Positions 47,629 through 56,880 are shown, numbered from the stretch's first letter. The stretch is 64,000 bases of DNA from Acanthopleuribacter pedis (GCF_017377855.1 NZ_JAFREP010000003.1:1-64000), one strand, 5' to 3'. Notes: generated from the letters alone by a model not told the origin. Program-made: numbers and translations.

Positions 47629-47662
47629 AAGGCCGGCATCGCAATGCCGGCCTTGATGTTTT
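47629..47662. terminator. Bidirectional terminator between lspA and tkt
   Basis: AAGGCCGGCAT (47629-47639) pairs with ATGCCGGCCTT (47644-47654) with a 4-nt loop. The plus strand continues with GATGTTTTTA and the minus strand with TTTTTTT, so it can end both convergent transcripts. Confidence 0.9.
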
Positions 47663-47677
47663 TAGGGTTCGGTTGAT

Positions 47678-49684
47678 TTACAGCAAACCCTTGGCGATGT
47701 CGCGAATGTTTTCGCCGGTGAAGCCGTATTCTTTCAGAACCGTACCGCCGGGGGCGGAGGCGCCGAAACGATCTACGCCGACCACTTTGCCGTGATCGCC
47801 CACATAACGTTGCCAGCCGAATGAGACGCCGGCTTCCACTGCCACCCGGGCTTTGACCGCGGCGGGCAGGACCGATTCGCGGTAAGCCGCGTCTTGTTTC
47901 TCAAAATATTCCCAGCTAGGCAGGGAAACCACGCGGGTAGCCACGCCGTCGGCCTGCAAGAGGGTGCGTGCTTCCAGCGCTTGGTGGACCTCGGCGCCGG
48001 TGGCGATGAGAATCACCGCGGGGCTGGCGCCCTCCGCTTCCGCCAAAATGTAACCGCCTTTTTGCACGCCTTCCGCCGCGCCGTAAACGGAGCGGTCCAG
48101 GGTGGGCAGGTTTTGACGGGAGAGGACCAAGTTGATCGGGCCGCCTTTGTGGTTGAGCGCGGTTTTCCACGCCTCGGCGACCTCGGCCGCATCGGCGGGG
48201 CGCAGGACGACCGTATTGGGGATGGCGCGTAAGGCGGCGAGGTGCTCGACCGGCTGGTGGGTGGGACCGTCTTCACCGACCGCGATGGAATCGTGGGTGA
48301 AGATGAAAATGGGGTTGAGGTGACTGAGCGCGGCCAGGCGAATGGCTGGACGCATGTAGTCGGAGAAGCAGAAGAAGGTCGCGGTGTAGGGACGGTGCAG
48401 GCCGTAGTAGCTCATGCCGTTGGCAATCGCGCCCATGGCGTGTTCGCGTACGCCGAACTGGATATTGCGCCCGCTGCCGCCTTGGCCTTCGAACAAATCG
48501 GCGCCTTTAATACCTGTCTTGGTGGAGCAGGAAAGATCGGCGTCGCCGCCCAGCAGCCAGGGGATTCGGCTTGCCAGGGCGTTGAGGACCGCGCCCGAGC
48601 TGGAGCGGGTGGCTACTTTGTCACCGCTGTTGCCGATGGGCAGGTCGGCGTCCCAGTTCGCGGGCAGTTCGCCGTTGATCGCCAGATCGAGGTTTTTAGC
48701 ACATTCGGGATGGGTCGTTGCATAGCGCTGCTTCATTTCCTGCCAGGCGGCTTCCGTTTTTGCATGGGCCGCGGTGGCGCGGTTGTAGTGGTCGTAAACC
48801 GAGGCGGGGATCTGGAAGGCTTCTTGTTCCGGCCAGTTGAGTTGTTCCTTGGTCAGCGCGATTTCGGCGTCGCCGAGTGGGGCGCCGTGCGCGGCCGAGG
48901 AGCCGGCCTTGTTGGGTGAACCGAAACCGATGGTGGTTTTGACGATAATCAACGAGGGGCGCTCGGTGTCGGCTTTGGCGTCGGTGATCGCTTGGTTTAG
49001 CGCGGCCAAGTCGGTGTTGCCGTCTTCCACCGTGATGACCTGCCAGTTGTAGGACTCATAGCGCTTGGCGGTGTCCTCGGTGAAGCTTTGGGTGGTGGGT
49101 CCGTCCAAGCAGATATCGTTGGAGTCGTAGAGGTAAATCAATTTGCCCAATTTGAGGTGGCCGGCCAGCGAGGCAGCCTCGGCAGAGATGCCTTCCATCA
49201 GATCGCCGTCACCGACCAATGCATAGGTGTGGTGGTCGAAAAGCGGAAAATCGGGTCGGTTGAACTGGTGGGCAAGCGCGCGTTCGGCAATCGCCATGCC
49301 GACCGCGTTGGCGGTGCCTTGGCCGAGGGGACCGGTGGTGGCTTCAACGCCGGGCGTCATAAAAGATTCGGGGTGACCGGGCGTATTGGCGCCCCACTGA
49401 CGGAAGTTTTTCAGGTCGTCCAGGCTGACGGGGTAACCGGTTAAGTGGAGCAGGGCGTAAAGCAACATACTGCCGTGACCGGCTGAAAGGATAAAGCGGT
49501 CGCGGTTAACCCAGTTAGGGTTTTTGGGATTGTGTCGCAAGTGGTTTTGCCAAAGGGCGTAAGCCATGGGGGCGGCGCCCAGGGGCAGGCCGGGGTGGCC
49601 CGAGTTGGCTTTTTGCACGGCATCGATCGACAAGGTTCGAATGCTGTTGATACACAACCAATCTTGTTTATTTTCGGGGGTCAT
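47678..49684 (-). CDS. tkt: Transketolase
   Basis: The 668-residue thiamine-diphosphate enzyme transfers two-carbon units in the pentose phosphate pathway. The ThDP motif begins [20 protein letters not shown] and ends in [12 protein letters not shown]. Other marks are [47 protein letters not shown] and [20 protein letters not shown]. Length and order are those of bacterial TktA. CGGAG precedes the ATG. It connects the sugar phosphates from the Entner-Doudoroff and aldolase reactions. Confidence 0.97.
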   Translation of the reverse strand: MTPENKQDWLCINSIRTLSIDAVQKANSGHPGLPLGAAPMAYALWQNHLRHNPKNPNWVNRDRFILSAGHGSMLLYALLHLTGYPVSLDDLKNFRQWGANTPGHPESFMTPGVEATTGPLGQGTANAVGMAIAERALAHQFNRPDFPLFDHHTYALVGDGDLMEGISAEAASLAGHLKLGKLIYLYDSNDICLDGPTTQSFTEDTAKRYESYNWQVITVEDGNTDLAALNQAITDAKADTERPSLIIVKTTIGFGSPNKAGSSAAHGAPLGDAEIALTKEQLNWPEQEAFQIPASVYDHYNRATAAHAKTEAAWQEMKQRYATTHPECAKNLDLAINGELPANWDADLPIGNSGDKVATRSSSGAVLNALASRIPWLLGGDADLSCSTKTGIKGADLFEGQGGSGRNIQFGVREHAMGAIANGMSYYGLHRPYTATFFCFSDYMRPAIRLAALSHLNPIFIFTHDSIAVGEDGPTHQPVEHLAALRAIPNTVVLRPADAAEVAEAWKTALNHKGGPINLVLSRQNLPTLDRSVYGAAEGVQKGGYILAEAEGASPAVILIATGAEVHQALEARTLLQADGVATRVVSLPSWEYFEKQDAAYRESVLPAAVKARVAVEAGVSFGWQRYVGDHGKVVGVDRFGASAPGGTVLKEYGFTGENIRDIAKGLL

Positions 49685-50109
49685 GATGGCTCCGTTTGCA
49701 ATGTTCTTCAGTTCAGTGGGAAGCGCGGCACCCGGTGAGGGGTGCAGGGTCGTTCATTGATTCGCCCGGCCGCGGTGCTGTTGGGGAATACCCATCTACC
49801 GGCCGCGGGTTGAAGACAAAAGCCGAGCGAATGGTTCTTTGCGGTGCAACGCGCCTAAGCGGTGCAGCTCGCCGGCCGACGGCTGGACGATACCAAACCC
49901 AGGCATCGTCATGCGCGGCAACGAGCGGCGGTTGCCAGGCCGGCTGCCGAGGCCTTGCACCAAAACTATGCATTAAAGCACTTATTAACCGTTGGAGGAA
50001 GTGGGGATAAAACGAAGCAAGCATTGCCGACAGGGCACGGGTGCGGGCCAACCATGTTAGGCTAGGGACCGCGTTTGTTCTGATGATTCCCGGTGATGAT
50101 GGGGGAGCC
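49685..50109. other. Divergent intergenic region, promoter side of tkt
   Basis: About 425 bases without a supported gene. The tkt promoter should lie on its left side and the lipoprotein promoter on its right. No clear promoter elements or repeats were found. Confidence 0.4.
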
Positions 50110-50649
50110 ATGATGCCGCCGTGGTCGCGCGTAATGTTTTCTTTTCTGGTGGTTTGCGTCGGTTTATTCAGTGGTTGCCACTTCCAGCCGTTGGCCCGGT
50201 CGGCCCAAGCGCGTTTTGTCGCGGTGCCCGAACAGCCCGAGGTGCTGCGCTTTGAAGCGACCGGTTTTAATATTGAATTGACGTTGGATTGTGTCAAACG
50301 GCGTGCCCATTGGAAATTTCGCAACAATGGGTTGAGCACGATGGTGTTGTCCCACCAGATGCTGCAGTTGCATCATGTGACAAGCGGGCGATCCTATTAC
50401 CTGTGGGGGCTTCCTTGGCAAGAGGATCAGGCCTTTCCCCCGATTGACGTTAAGCCGGGTACCTATATTGGTCTCAGTTATACGCTGCCGGTTCACGGCG
50501 AATTTCGGCGATTTTGTGCGGCGGCGGAGGAGCCTTGGCAACTCCATCTTGCAGTTGACCGCAAGAACGGGAAAAAACAATGGCGTCAATCACTCCATAA
50601 TGTATGGCTTTGGTCAGGAGATGGGGTGGGTTTACCTGAGCAGGAGTGA
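50110..50649 (+). CDS. Lipoprotein of unknown function
   Basis: The product of about 179 residues has a short n-region, a hydrophobic stretch and the lipobox LFSGC (Cys near residue 23). The mature part is probably a beta-sandwich; it has a conserved-looking cysteine pair (TLDCVKRR and FRRFCAAAEE) and phrases like KFRNNGLSTMVLS typical of Ig-like periplasmic lipoproteins. No named family was recognised. GGGGGAG lies just before tandem ATG codons (50110 and 50113). Confidence 0.75.
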   Translation: MMPPWSRVMFSFLVVCVGLFSGCHFQPLARSAQARFVAVPEQPEVLRFEATGFNIELTLDCVKRRAHWKFRNNGLSTMVLSHQMLQLHHVTSGRSYYLWGLPWQEDQAFPPIDVKPGTYIGLSYTLPVHGEFRRFCAAAEEPWQLHLAVDRKNGKKQWRQSLHNVWLWSGDGVGLPEQE

Positions 50650-51134
50650 TTAGGTAGTTGTTGGTATTTTCGCTAAGCGTTTAATTTTTGTTTTGGGCGT
50701 TCGTGCATGAAGTGGTTGTTTGGTATAAGTGCTGTAAATGAAAAGCTTGTTTGATGTTGTGGCGGTTGGGTGCTGAAGGAGCACCCTGAATTTATGTCGC
50801 TTTATGTGATCTTTTTTATATCTGAAAGGTTGCTCATCCAGCCGATGCACTTTATACTTTGTTAAAAAATTACTCGAGATGTGTTGGCGCTTGGTCAACG
50901 GGCCCTTTTGGTTACCAAAGCCACCCCTCGAGCTGCACACGTAAAACTCTGGTAAAGGCCTGGTTGAATTGCCGACCGTTGCCGAGTTTGGCTTCCGTCG
51001 AAGTGTAGCGACGTGTACCTATCCAAATTGTATCGTCAACTTTGCCATCCGTTTCAATCAAGCACCTTGTTACCGACCTACTCGAGGTCGCTGAAAAGTA
51101 CCATACAAACATGACCGGGAGTGTGGGGGAGATT
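50650..51134. other. AT-rich intergenic region
   Basis: About 485 bases with clearly lower GC than the neighbours. Open frames on both strands have no ribosome binding site or family resemblance. The promoter of the ankyrin gene should lie towards the right end. Confidence 0.4.
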
Positions 51135-51581
51135 ATGAATAAAAAATTGTTGATCGGCGTATTGGCTATGGCGCTTTGCATAAACCTGTCGGCACAGGAC
51201 CACCGTTTGTTTTTTGCCAGTTCGGAAGGTGATGTCGATAAAGTGACGCAGCTTCTGGCCGAGGGCGTAGACGTGAATGCCGCGATGCCGGGTGGTTTTT
51301 CACCACTCATGTATGCCACGCAGTATGGGAAAACCCAGGTGATGACCGCGCTGATTAAAGCCGGTGCCTCGATTAACCTGACCGATGGTAGCGGTAATAC
51401 CGCGCTTATGATTGCGGTTATGCGAGACGACCTACAAGCCGTTAAAATTTTGCTCGCGGCTGACGCCCGTCTCGATACCAAAAATAACAATGATCTCGAC
51501 GCCGTAGAAATTGCACGCATTCGCAATCGTGAGGCGATTTTGTCGTTGCTTGAAGCGCATCGCGCCCGCAAGGGCAGTTAA
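51135..51581 (+). CDS. Exported ankyrin-repeat protein
   Basis: The 148-residue protein has a signal peptide (KKLLIGVLAMALCINLSA) and then about three and a half ankyrin repeats. The helix-turn patterns are GFSPLMYATQYGKTQVMTAL, GNTALMIAVMRDDLQAVKIL and DLDAVEIARIRNREAILSLL. Periplasmic single-domain ankyrin proteins usually bind another envelope protein; the partner is not known here. The ATG at 51135 has GGGGGAG before it. It converges with the YceI-like gene across a shared terminator. Confidence 0.88.
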   Translation: MNKKLLIGVLAMALCINLSAQDHRLFFASSEGDVDKVTQLLAEGVDVNAAMPGGFSPLMYATQYGKTQVMTALIKAGASINLTDGSGNTALMIAVMRDDLQAVKILLAADARLDTKNNNDLDAVEIARIRNREAILSLLEAHRARKGS

Positions 51582-51616
51582 GCGTGTTTCGTTTTCAATC
51601 AACAAGATGCTTAGTG

Positions 51617-51643
51617 GGCCGCCCCGATGGGGCGGCCTTTATT
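51617..51643 (+). terminator. Rho-independent terminator of the ankyrin gene
   Basis: GGCCGCCCC (51617-51625) pairs with GGGGCGGCC (51629-51637) around a 3-nt loop, followed by TTTATTT on the plus strand. It lies between two convergent genes. Confidence 0.85.
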
Positions 51644-52317
51644 TAGGTGCCTTCTGCTTCCAGGTGGACCAACAGGTAGAAGGTGTCCTCGTTGGCGACC
51701 GCGCCGAATGCGGCGCTGTAGGCCTTGATGTCGAACTCGCTGAACGCAAGCGGGGTAAATGCTTCGATGTTTAAACGGTTTCCTTCCAGCGCGATGTTGG
51801 CGAGAATCGTTTTGCGCACCGTTTTGCCGGTGATGGTAATGTCCATCTCCAGTTGGTGAGAAAAGGCTACGGAGCCCTGCTTGCCGTCTTTGGCGGTCAC
51901 GGAAACCAGTTTGGCGGTGATCTCTTTGTGTTTGTCGGCCTGGAGTTGTTTCTTGCCGAGCATGGCCTTGCGAATCTTGCCGCTGTCTTTTTCCGAGACC
52001 TCGCTGAATTCGCCGTTGAGAAACGACAGGGCCTGTACCCGCGGCGTCCAGGTTTGGGTGCGGGTTGGGTCGTCCACAATCAGGTCCTCGACCTGGGTGC
52101 TGAAGCTCAGTTGCAAGGTGGCGGGGTCTGCTTCGCAGCTGATGTTCACGGTGACGGGGTCGGCGGCAATAAAATGGTTGTGCGCCAAGGCGGCCGCAAA
52201 CCCTGCTTTTTGGGTCACCACGGCAAAGATCGATTGTTTGGGATCGAGTTGGTAGTCACCGCCGAACAGCGGGCAAACGCCGATCAGCAACGTCAACAGA
52301 ATCAAACGCGGGTACAT
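51643..52317 (-). CDS. YceI-like secreted protein
   Basis: The 224-residue protein begins with a signal peptide (LILLTLLIGVCPLFGG) and then reads YQLDPKQSIFAVVTQKAG and LAHNHFIA. The core beta-rich domain ends with LTF-like lipocalin-type strands and FSEFDIKAYSAAFGAV. The pattern, including the Ile/Leu-rich strands and the His in HNHF, is that of the YceI family, which binds isoprenoid-like lipids in the periplasm. Identity of the ligand is not known. The start at 52317 is chosen for the signal peptide; the ribosome binding site is weak. It has no operon partner. Confidence 0.75.
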   Translation of the reverse strand: MYPRLILLTLLIGVCPLFGGDYQLDPKQSIFAVVTQKAGFAAALAHNHFIAADPVTVNISCEADPATLQLSFSTQVEDLIVDDPTRTQTWTPRVQALSFLNGEFSEVSEKDSGKIRKAMLGKKQLQADKHKEITAKLVSVTAKDGKQGSVAFSHQLEMDITITGKTVRKTILANIALEGNRLNIEAFTPLAFSEFDIKAYSAAFGAVANEDTFYLLVHLEAEGT

Positions 52318-52566
52318 GGCGGTTCCAGGGTGTAATAACGCGGTTGGGTTCACGGAAGGAGGTGGGTTTAGGAACGGATTGTGGGTTAGGGAGAGCTTCA
52401 CTATACGCGCTGTGCGGTGGCTAGAGGTTGAGCTAGCGCACAATTTTGGAGATTGAGAACTTTTGGAGTGTTGGTAAAATCGCATGGTACCTCGCGCAAA
52501 TCTTAGATTGAATTGGGTTATCTCATTTGTCAGAATAACGGGTCTCAATTTTTTTAGGAAGTGATC

Positions 52567-53733
52567 ATGACCTCGGACGGCCTTGATCTAAAAATTTCGG
52601 CCGGCGCTTTGGTTTTGCCAGGCGGGCTTACCTTGGACGACCTATTCCATGCACGTTCGGCAGTGGTGGGTTTGGACGAATCTTTTCGTGTTCCGATCGG
52701 TGCGCCTGTCACCAAACCACTCACGGCTTTGGCCGATGCGGTGGGTCGACCCATTCCGCGCGGGGTTCTTTTGGCTGCTGAAGCGCTGGCGGCATTGCCC
52801 GAAAAACCCAAGCGGCGCACCGGCTTGGTGCTGGGTTTGCCGAGCCTCTTTAGTGAAACCGAATATGTGGAACATATGTTGGTGCATCGTCATGATGTCG
52901 CCGCCATGGAGCGGCTGCATTGGTTTCTCGGGGACCATCCCTTGCATCTGTTACAAAAACGCTTTGGATTGACCGGACCCGCGGCGCGGGTTGATTCCGC
53001 CTGCGCGACGGGCAATGACGCCCTGATTCAAGCCGGCATTTGGTTGCAACAGGGTTTGGTTGACGATGTTTGGGTGGTGGCCGCCTCGGCCATGTTGAAC
53101 CCGGTGGCGGTAGCCCTGTTTGATCATCTCAAGGCGCTTACGGAGCGCCGCGATCTGGAGGCGAGTTGTCCTTTTGACGCCCGCCGTCGTGGTTTTGTGA
53201 TGGGGGAAGGCGCCGCCGCGTTGTGTTTGAGTCGCCGTCCCGAGGCGCGCGCGCTCGGTTATCTGCGCGGCTGGGGGCAGTCCATGAGCGATACCGGGTT
53301 TGTTGATTTACCCGACGACCTTCGCGTCGTTGAAGGCGCCTGTCGGGCCGCGCTTGGTGGTCGCGACCGGGTCGCCTATGTTTCCGCCCACGGTACCGCC
53401 ACCCAAGCGAATGATTTGATGGAAACACGGTTGCACCATCGCTTGTTCGGTAAGGCGGCACCTTCAATTCCACTGAGTTCTATTAAGTCAATGATCGGTC
53501 ATTGTCTTGGGGCGGCGGCATTGATCGAGGCCTGGGTCTGTCTGGCCGCGCTTCATCGCCAGACGGCGCCGCCGACGATTAACCTGCGTCATCCCGATCC
53601 GGCTTGTGACCTTGATGTCGTGCCCAATCAGGCACGGCCGATCGCCGGCGCGTTGGCGCTTTCGAATGCTTTTGCCTTCGGGGGCCACAATGTGTCGGTT
53701 CTGCTGGAACGGGGGGAACCATGGCTCGATTAA
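52567..53733 (+). CDS. Beta-ketoacyl synthase (KAS II-like)
   Basis: The 388-residue enzyme has the full condensing-enzyme active site: C146 in DSACATG, H275 in SAHGTATQ, K307 and H312 in SIKSMIGH, and the C-terminal SNAFAFGGHN motif. It should elongate an acyl chain on a carrier protein. It is slightly short of the usual 410 residues, with a shortened N-terminus. The ATG at 52567 has AGGAAG before it; a GTG at 52561 is also in frame. It overlaps the next gene by 13 bases and heads a small polyketide-type locus with a type III PKS. It differs from housekeeping FabF in its divergent N-terminus and context. Confidence 0.9.
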   Translation: MTSDGLDLKISAGALVLPGGLTLDDLFHARSAVVGLDESFRVPIGAPVTKPLTALADAVGRPIPRGVLLAAEALAALPEKPKRRTGLVLGLPSLFSETEYVEHMLVHRHDVAAMERLHWFLGDHPLHLLQKRFGLTGPAARVDSACATGNDALIQAGIWLQQGLVDDVWVVAASAMLNPVAVALFDHLKALTERRDLEASCPFDARRRGFVMGEGAAALCLSRRPEARALGYLRGWGQSMSDTGFVDLPDDLRVVEGACRAALGGRDRVAYVSAHGTATQANDLMETRLHHRLFGKAAPSIPLSSIKSMIGHCLGAAALIEAWVCLAALHRQTAPPTINLRHPDPACDLDVVPNQARPIAGALALSNAFAFGGHNVSVLLERGEPWLD

Positions 53734-54365
53734 TTCGCGCGGGTGTTTGGCTTCGGGACCAAGAACCGCCCGCCCGTAAGCACCGGCTTTACAGCCCGGG
53801 CGCCACCGCCGCCTTAAGCGCGGTTCAGCGTTTGGGTGAGGTTCCCAAGCATGCCGTGCTCATCGCGGTGACGGCCTCGTTGGGCCCGATGGTCGCGGCC
53901 TTTGACAAGGCCTGGCGGGCGGCCGCGGGCGGGCTTTTGGTTGGGCCGGGTTTTGCCGATACGCGCGCACGCCGCATTCATCCCTTTACCTTGCTCAAAG
54001 CTCTGGATAATCAGGTTCCCGCTTGTCTGGCCGCGGAACTCGGTCTAAACGGGCCTTGTCGTCACTTTCACGACAGTAACGGGCTTTGGCCGATTCTCGC
54101 GGCCAACATTAACTCAGTCGAACCGACCGGAACCGCCGTGTTACTGGTAGCGACCGATGTTCGTGACGCCGACGAGGCCGTCACCCGGCGCCGGTATCTG
54201 GCTGAATCCCGCGAGCTACCCCCACAAGAAGGCGCGGTCGCGCTGTTGATGAAAGCCGACCCTGCAGCGGATCTACCGCCGCTTGGTAAGCCGGATGTTT
54301 CCGCTTTTGCCGCGGCCCTCGACTTTGCGCGCGGCCTCGCGCCGCCTTCACCCAACCCCTGCTAA
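53721..54365 (+). CDS. Ketosynthase-like protein without active site (chain-length-factor-like)
   Basis: The 214-residue protein resembles the N-terminal half of a ketosynthase fold. Where an active ketosynthase has DSACATG, this protein has DSNGLWP (D118-S119-N120-G121), so the nucleophile is missing. No C-terminal His motifs are present. Its start overlaps the ketosynthase gene by 13 bases, so the two may form a heterodimer as KS and chain-length factor do in type II polyketide systems. It is about half the length of a normal CLF. Confidence in the relationship is moderate. Confidence 0.55.
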   Translation: MARLIRAGVWLRDQEPPARKHRLYSPGATAALSAVQRLGEVPKHAVLIAVTASLGPMVAAFDKAWRAAAGGLLVGPGFADTRARRIHPFTLLKALDNQVPACLAAELGLNGPCRHFHDSNGLWPILAANINSVEPTGTAVLLVATDVRDADEAVTRRRYLAESRELPPQEGAVALLMKADPAADLPPLGKPDVSAFAAALDFARGLAPPSPNPC

Positions 54366-54400
54366 GATCAAACGTCTTTACTTCAACTAAGGAAACACCC

Positions 54401-55441
54401 ATGAGCACCATTAAAGTAGCCGCGACGGCTTTGCCCGACGTCAAGTTGGATCAGGATCAGGTTTTGGCCATGGGCCGCCGTCTTTTGAAGGGCAAGGTTC
54501 CCTTTGTCGATCAAGCCCTGCGGGTGATTGGCAACGCGGGGGTGGACACCCGCTATTTGGTGAAAACGCCGGACGAAATTCTCGATAACCCTTCGCTCAC
54601 CTGGCGCAACGGGGTGTACCACGAAGCGGCGATTGATTTGGGGACTCGGGTCATGGACGAGCTGCTACAGCGTTCGGGAAAACGCGCCGACCAAATCGAT
54701 ATGATCATTACCACCAGCTGTACCGGCTTTATGATCCCCTCGGTGGACGCCTATCTTGTGAACCGTTTCCGCATGCGTTCCGACGTGAAGCGGCTTCCGA
54801 TTACCGAACTCGGCTGTGCCGCCGGCGCCATGGCGCTGTCGCGGGCGCGCGAATACCTCTGTGCTTATCCCGACCATACGGTGGCCGTGATTGCTATTGA
54901 ACTGCCCTCGCTTACCTACCGCACCAAAGATTTCCGCATGGCCAACCTCGTGTCGGCCGCGCTTTTTGGTGACGGTGCCGCGGGTTTGCTGCTCACCAAC
55001 GAGCCGGGCGGTTGTCGTGTCAACCAAAGCCGGACACACTTCTTCCACGGAACCCCGGAACTCATGGGTTTCGATCTCGGGGTTGAGGGCTTCAAAATTA
55101 TTCTGGATAAAAGCATACCGAAAGTGGTGAAACGCGATTTTGTCGCGCCGGCCAAGGCGTTTCTCGCCGCACAGCCGCGCCGATACCCGGAACAACCGAT
55201 GCAATACGTATTGCACCCCGGCGGGCGTAAAATACTGGATACCTTGCGTGATGAGTTTGGTCTGCAAGAATCGGATGTGGCCGCCTCGCGTCAGGTATTG
55301 GCGCGGGTAGGCAATTTGTCCTCGGCCAGCGTCTATTGGGTGCTCGCGGAAAAATTAGCGCAAGCGGTGCGCGGAGACGGCTTTATGGCAGCATTTGGAC
55401 CTGGCTTTAACGCCGAAATGCTGTCGCTGGCATTTGAATAA
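54401..55441 (+). CDS. Type III polyketide synthase (chalcone/stilbene-synthase-like)
   Basis: The 346-residue protein has the complete catalytic triad C139 (ELGCAAGAM), H272 (VLHPGGRKIL) and N305 (VGNLSSASVYW), with spacing close to that of plant chalcone synthase (164/303/336). The family GFGPG-like loop reads AAFGPGFNAE. These homodimers extend an acyl-CoA starter with malonyl-CoA and cyclise the product to pyrones or resorcinols. The starter cannot be told from sequence. It starts 35 bases after the ketosynthase-like gene, and AAGGAAA precedes the ATG. No tailoring methyltransferase or P450 follows. Confidence 0.95.
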   Translation: MSTIKVAATALPDVKLDQDQVLAMGRRLLKGKVPFVDQALRVIGNAGVDTRYLVKTPDEILDNPSLTWRNGVYHEAAIDLGTRVMDELLQRSGKRADQIDMIITTSCTGFMIPSVDAYLVNRFRMRSDVKRLPITELGCAAGAMALSRAREYLCAYPDHTVAVIAIELPSLTYRTKDFRMANLVSAALFGDGAAGLLLTNEPGGCRVNQSRTHFFHGTPELMGFDLGVEGFKIILDKSIPKVVKRDFVAPAKAFLAAQPRRYPEQPMQYVLHPGGRKILDTLRDEFGLQESDVAASRQVLARVGNLSSASVYWVLAEKLAQAVRGDGFMAAFGPGFNAEMLSLAFE

Positions 55442-55500
55442 AGGGCTGGGGCACAGCCCGCACCTTGGGCAGGACAGGAGCGGGCTAAGAGAATGAAGGC

Positions 55501-55773
55501 TTAGGAAGCGGAAATAGTCTGCTTTTTAGGCGCCAATTTCTCTTTTTTGACCATAAGGTCCTTCATGACGTCTGATACCGGGTCAATCTGATCCGCGTTC
55601 TCCAGGTAGAGTTTGGCGAGATCGAGCAATGCTTGAATGGCGGAAATTTTAACGCCGCCGCGCGCTAAGGAAAGGCGCTCAATGCACGCTTTGATCAAAA
55701 GAATCTGTTCGGGCTCACGTAGGATGATATTCAGACGACTCAAGCTGGTATCAGCTTTTCTCTCTTTAGGCAT
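55501..55773 (-). CDS. Small protein, possibly ribbon-helix-helix-like
   Basis: The 90-residue protein begins KERKADTSLSRLNIILREPEQ, where a short beta-strand pattern (SRLNIIL) is followed by two amphipathic helices. That is the secondary structure of ribbon-helix-helix DNA-binding proteins, but no signature is exact, so this is tentative. The C-terminus is lysine-rich. AGGAGG stands at good spacing before the ATG at 55773. It is convergent with the type III PKS gene, with a weak hairpin between them (55443-55459). Confidence 0.6.
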   Translation of the reverse strand: MPKERKADTSLSRLNIILREPEQILLIKACIERLSLARGGVKISAIQALLDLAKLYLENADQIDPVSDVMKDLMVKKEKLAPKKQTISAS

Positions 55774-56549
55774 GGTGTCCTCCTGATGGTTCGCAACGCT
55801 TCATGAAAAGAAGGAAAGAAGCGATTAAGAAATAACGATTCGATGAGATTTTACGCCATATAACGCGAAAAAGGGATAGAAATTTTAAAAAAATGTTAAA
55901 GATTACATGATTCATAAGGGGTTTCTTGGGCGCTGGAGGCAGGTTTACGTTGAAAAAATGACGCATTTTAGTTGTGGCCGGCCTGGGTGTCAGCGTGCTT
56001 GGTTGTGATGGCCCCTGAGGTCTAGTTGGTAAAATGACGAAAAAGGGCGCTTCTATCTTGAGTTCTTGACGGCTTGGTGTCGCGTTATAGCTCGAAACAC
56101 CCCGGCGGCTCTGCATCGGAATGACGGAGGCGCTTTATAGATAACTCATGTAGGTCAAGAGGACCAGCAACAATAACGCAGGCTGGTTGTTGTCTTTTGT
56201 GACCTGGGTCACCTAACGGGCTCTTGTGCTTCGGCCAACGGATATCCGTTAACCAATCGCCGTTTTGCCCTTTTATTAACGAATCCTTTCATATCTTAGC
56301 GGTGTCGTAAATATTTTCAAGGGTCATTTTGACTAGTTGGATGATAAATTTGTTTCGTGTTAGAAAAAAAATAATCATTCTGTTTCTTGGGCGACGCGCT
56401 TCGCTTGTTGGGACAACGGTCGTGAAACCGGAATCCATGCGATTGCATGGGGCGGCGGGCCGGCTTTGACCGGCAACCCTCATCGACCCTCTGCACATCC
56501 GTGAATCTCAGCCCGCAAACGAAGCCGGCTTCATCCAATAAGTCGTACC
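55774..56549. other. AT-rich intergenic region
   Basis: About 780 bases without a supported gene. The first 130 bases are A/T-rich and should hold the promoter of the small gene at 55501. Further right is a frame-less stretch with no repeats until the MITE-like element at 56550. Confidence 0.4.
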
Positions 56550-56880
56550 TAGCCCGCTTTTCTCACAAGGATTTCTGCGTGGGGGCAACCCATGCGATGA
56601 CGAGGTTTTGCTTTTCCCGGGGCCGCCATCCGCCTTACTCGGTCGAGCCGCCTTCGCCTCAGCTGCTACGCCGATAGGTCGGCCCCGCGATAGGTCGGCC
56701 CCGCGATAGGTCGGCCCCGCGATAGGTCGGCCCCGCGATAGGTCGGCCCCGCGATAGGTCGGCCCCGCGATAGGTCGGCCCCGCGATAGGTCGGACCCCT
56801 GTGCCGTGGCTTGGTCGTCATCTTCGTACTCCCAAGGCTTTCAGCTTCTTGCGACGAATTCTGGTGAGAATTGCGGGCTA
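56550..56880. mobile_element. MITE-like repeat element, copy B, with internal tandem expansion
   Basis: This 331-bp segment is bounded by TA dinucleotides and carries the same ends as copy A: TAGCCCGC...CTCACAAGG on the left and an imperfect reverse complement on the right. Internal blocks match copy A in inverted orientation, for example ACTCGGTCGAGCCGCCTTCG and the later TCTTCGTACTC block. It is about 120 bp longer than copy A because of the 16-bp tandem array at 56673-56800. Its right end overlaps the stop codon of the TonB-like gene. No transposase is encoded. Confidence 0.75.
56673..56800. repeat. Eight-unit 16-bp tandem repeat
   Basis: GATAGGTCGGCCCCGC repeats with an exact 16-bp period from 56673. 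Seven copies are identical and the eighth (56785-56800) is degenerate at its 3' half. Copy A of the element has only one diverged unit at the corresponding place. The unit contains GGTCGG and GGCCCC, so replication slippage on a GC-rich stem is a likely origin. Confidence 0.95.

Noticed and set aside
49713..50339. A 208-codon minus-strand frame
   Set aside because: It overlaps the lipoprotein gene in the opposite direction and has no start signals or domain pattern.
50912..51571. A 219-codon minus-strand frame
   Set aside because: It is opposite the ankyrin gene, which has a signal peptide, a good ribosome binding site and clear repeats.
56673..56800. Possible CRISPR array
   Set aside because: The 16-bp units are directly adjacent with no spacers, and no cas gene is near. 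It is a simple tandem repeat.
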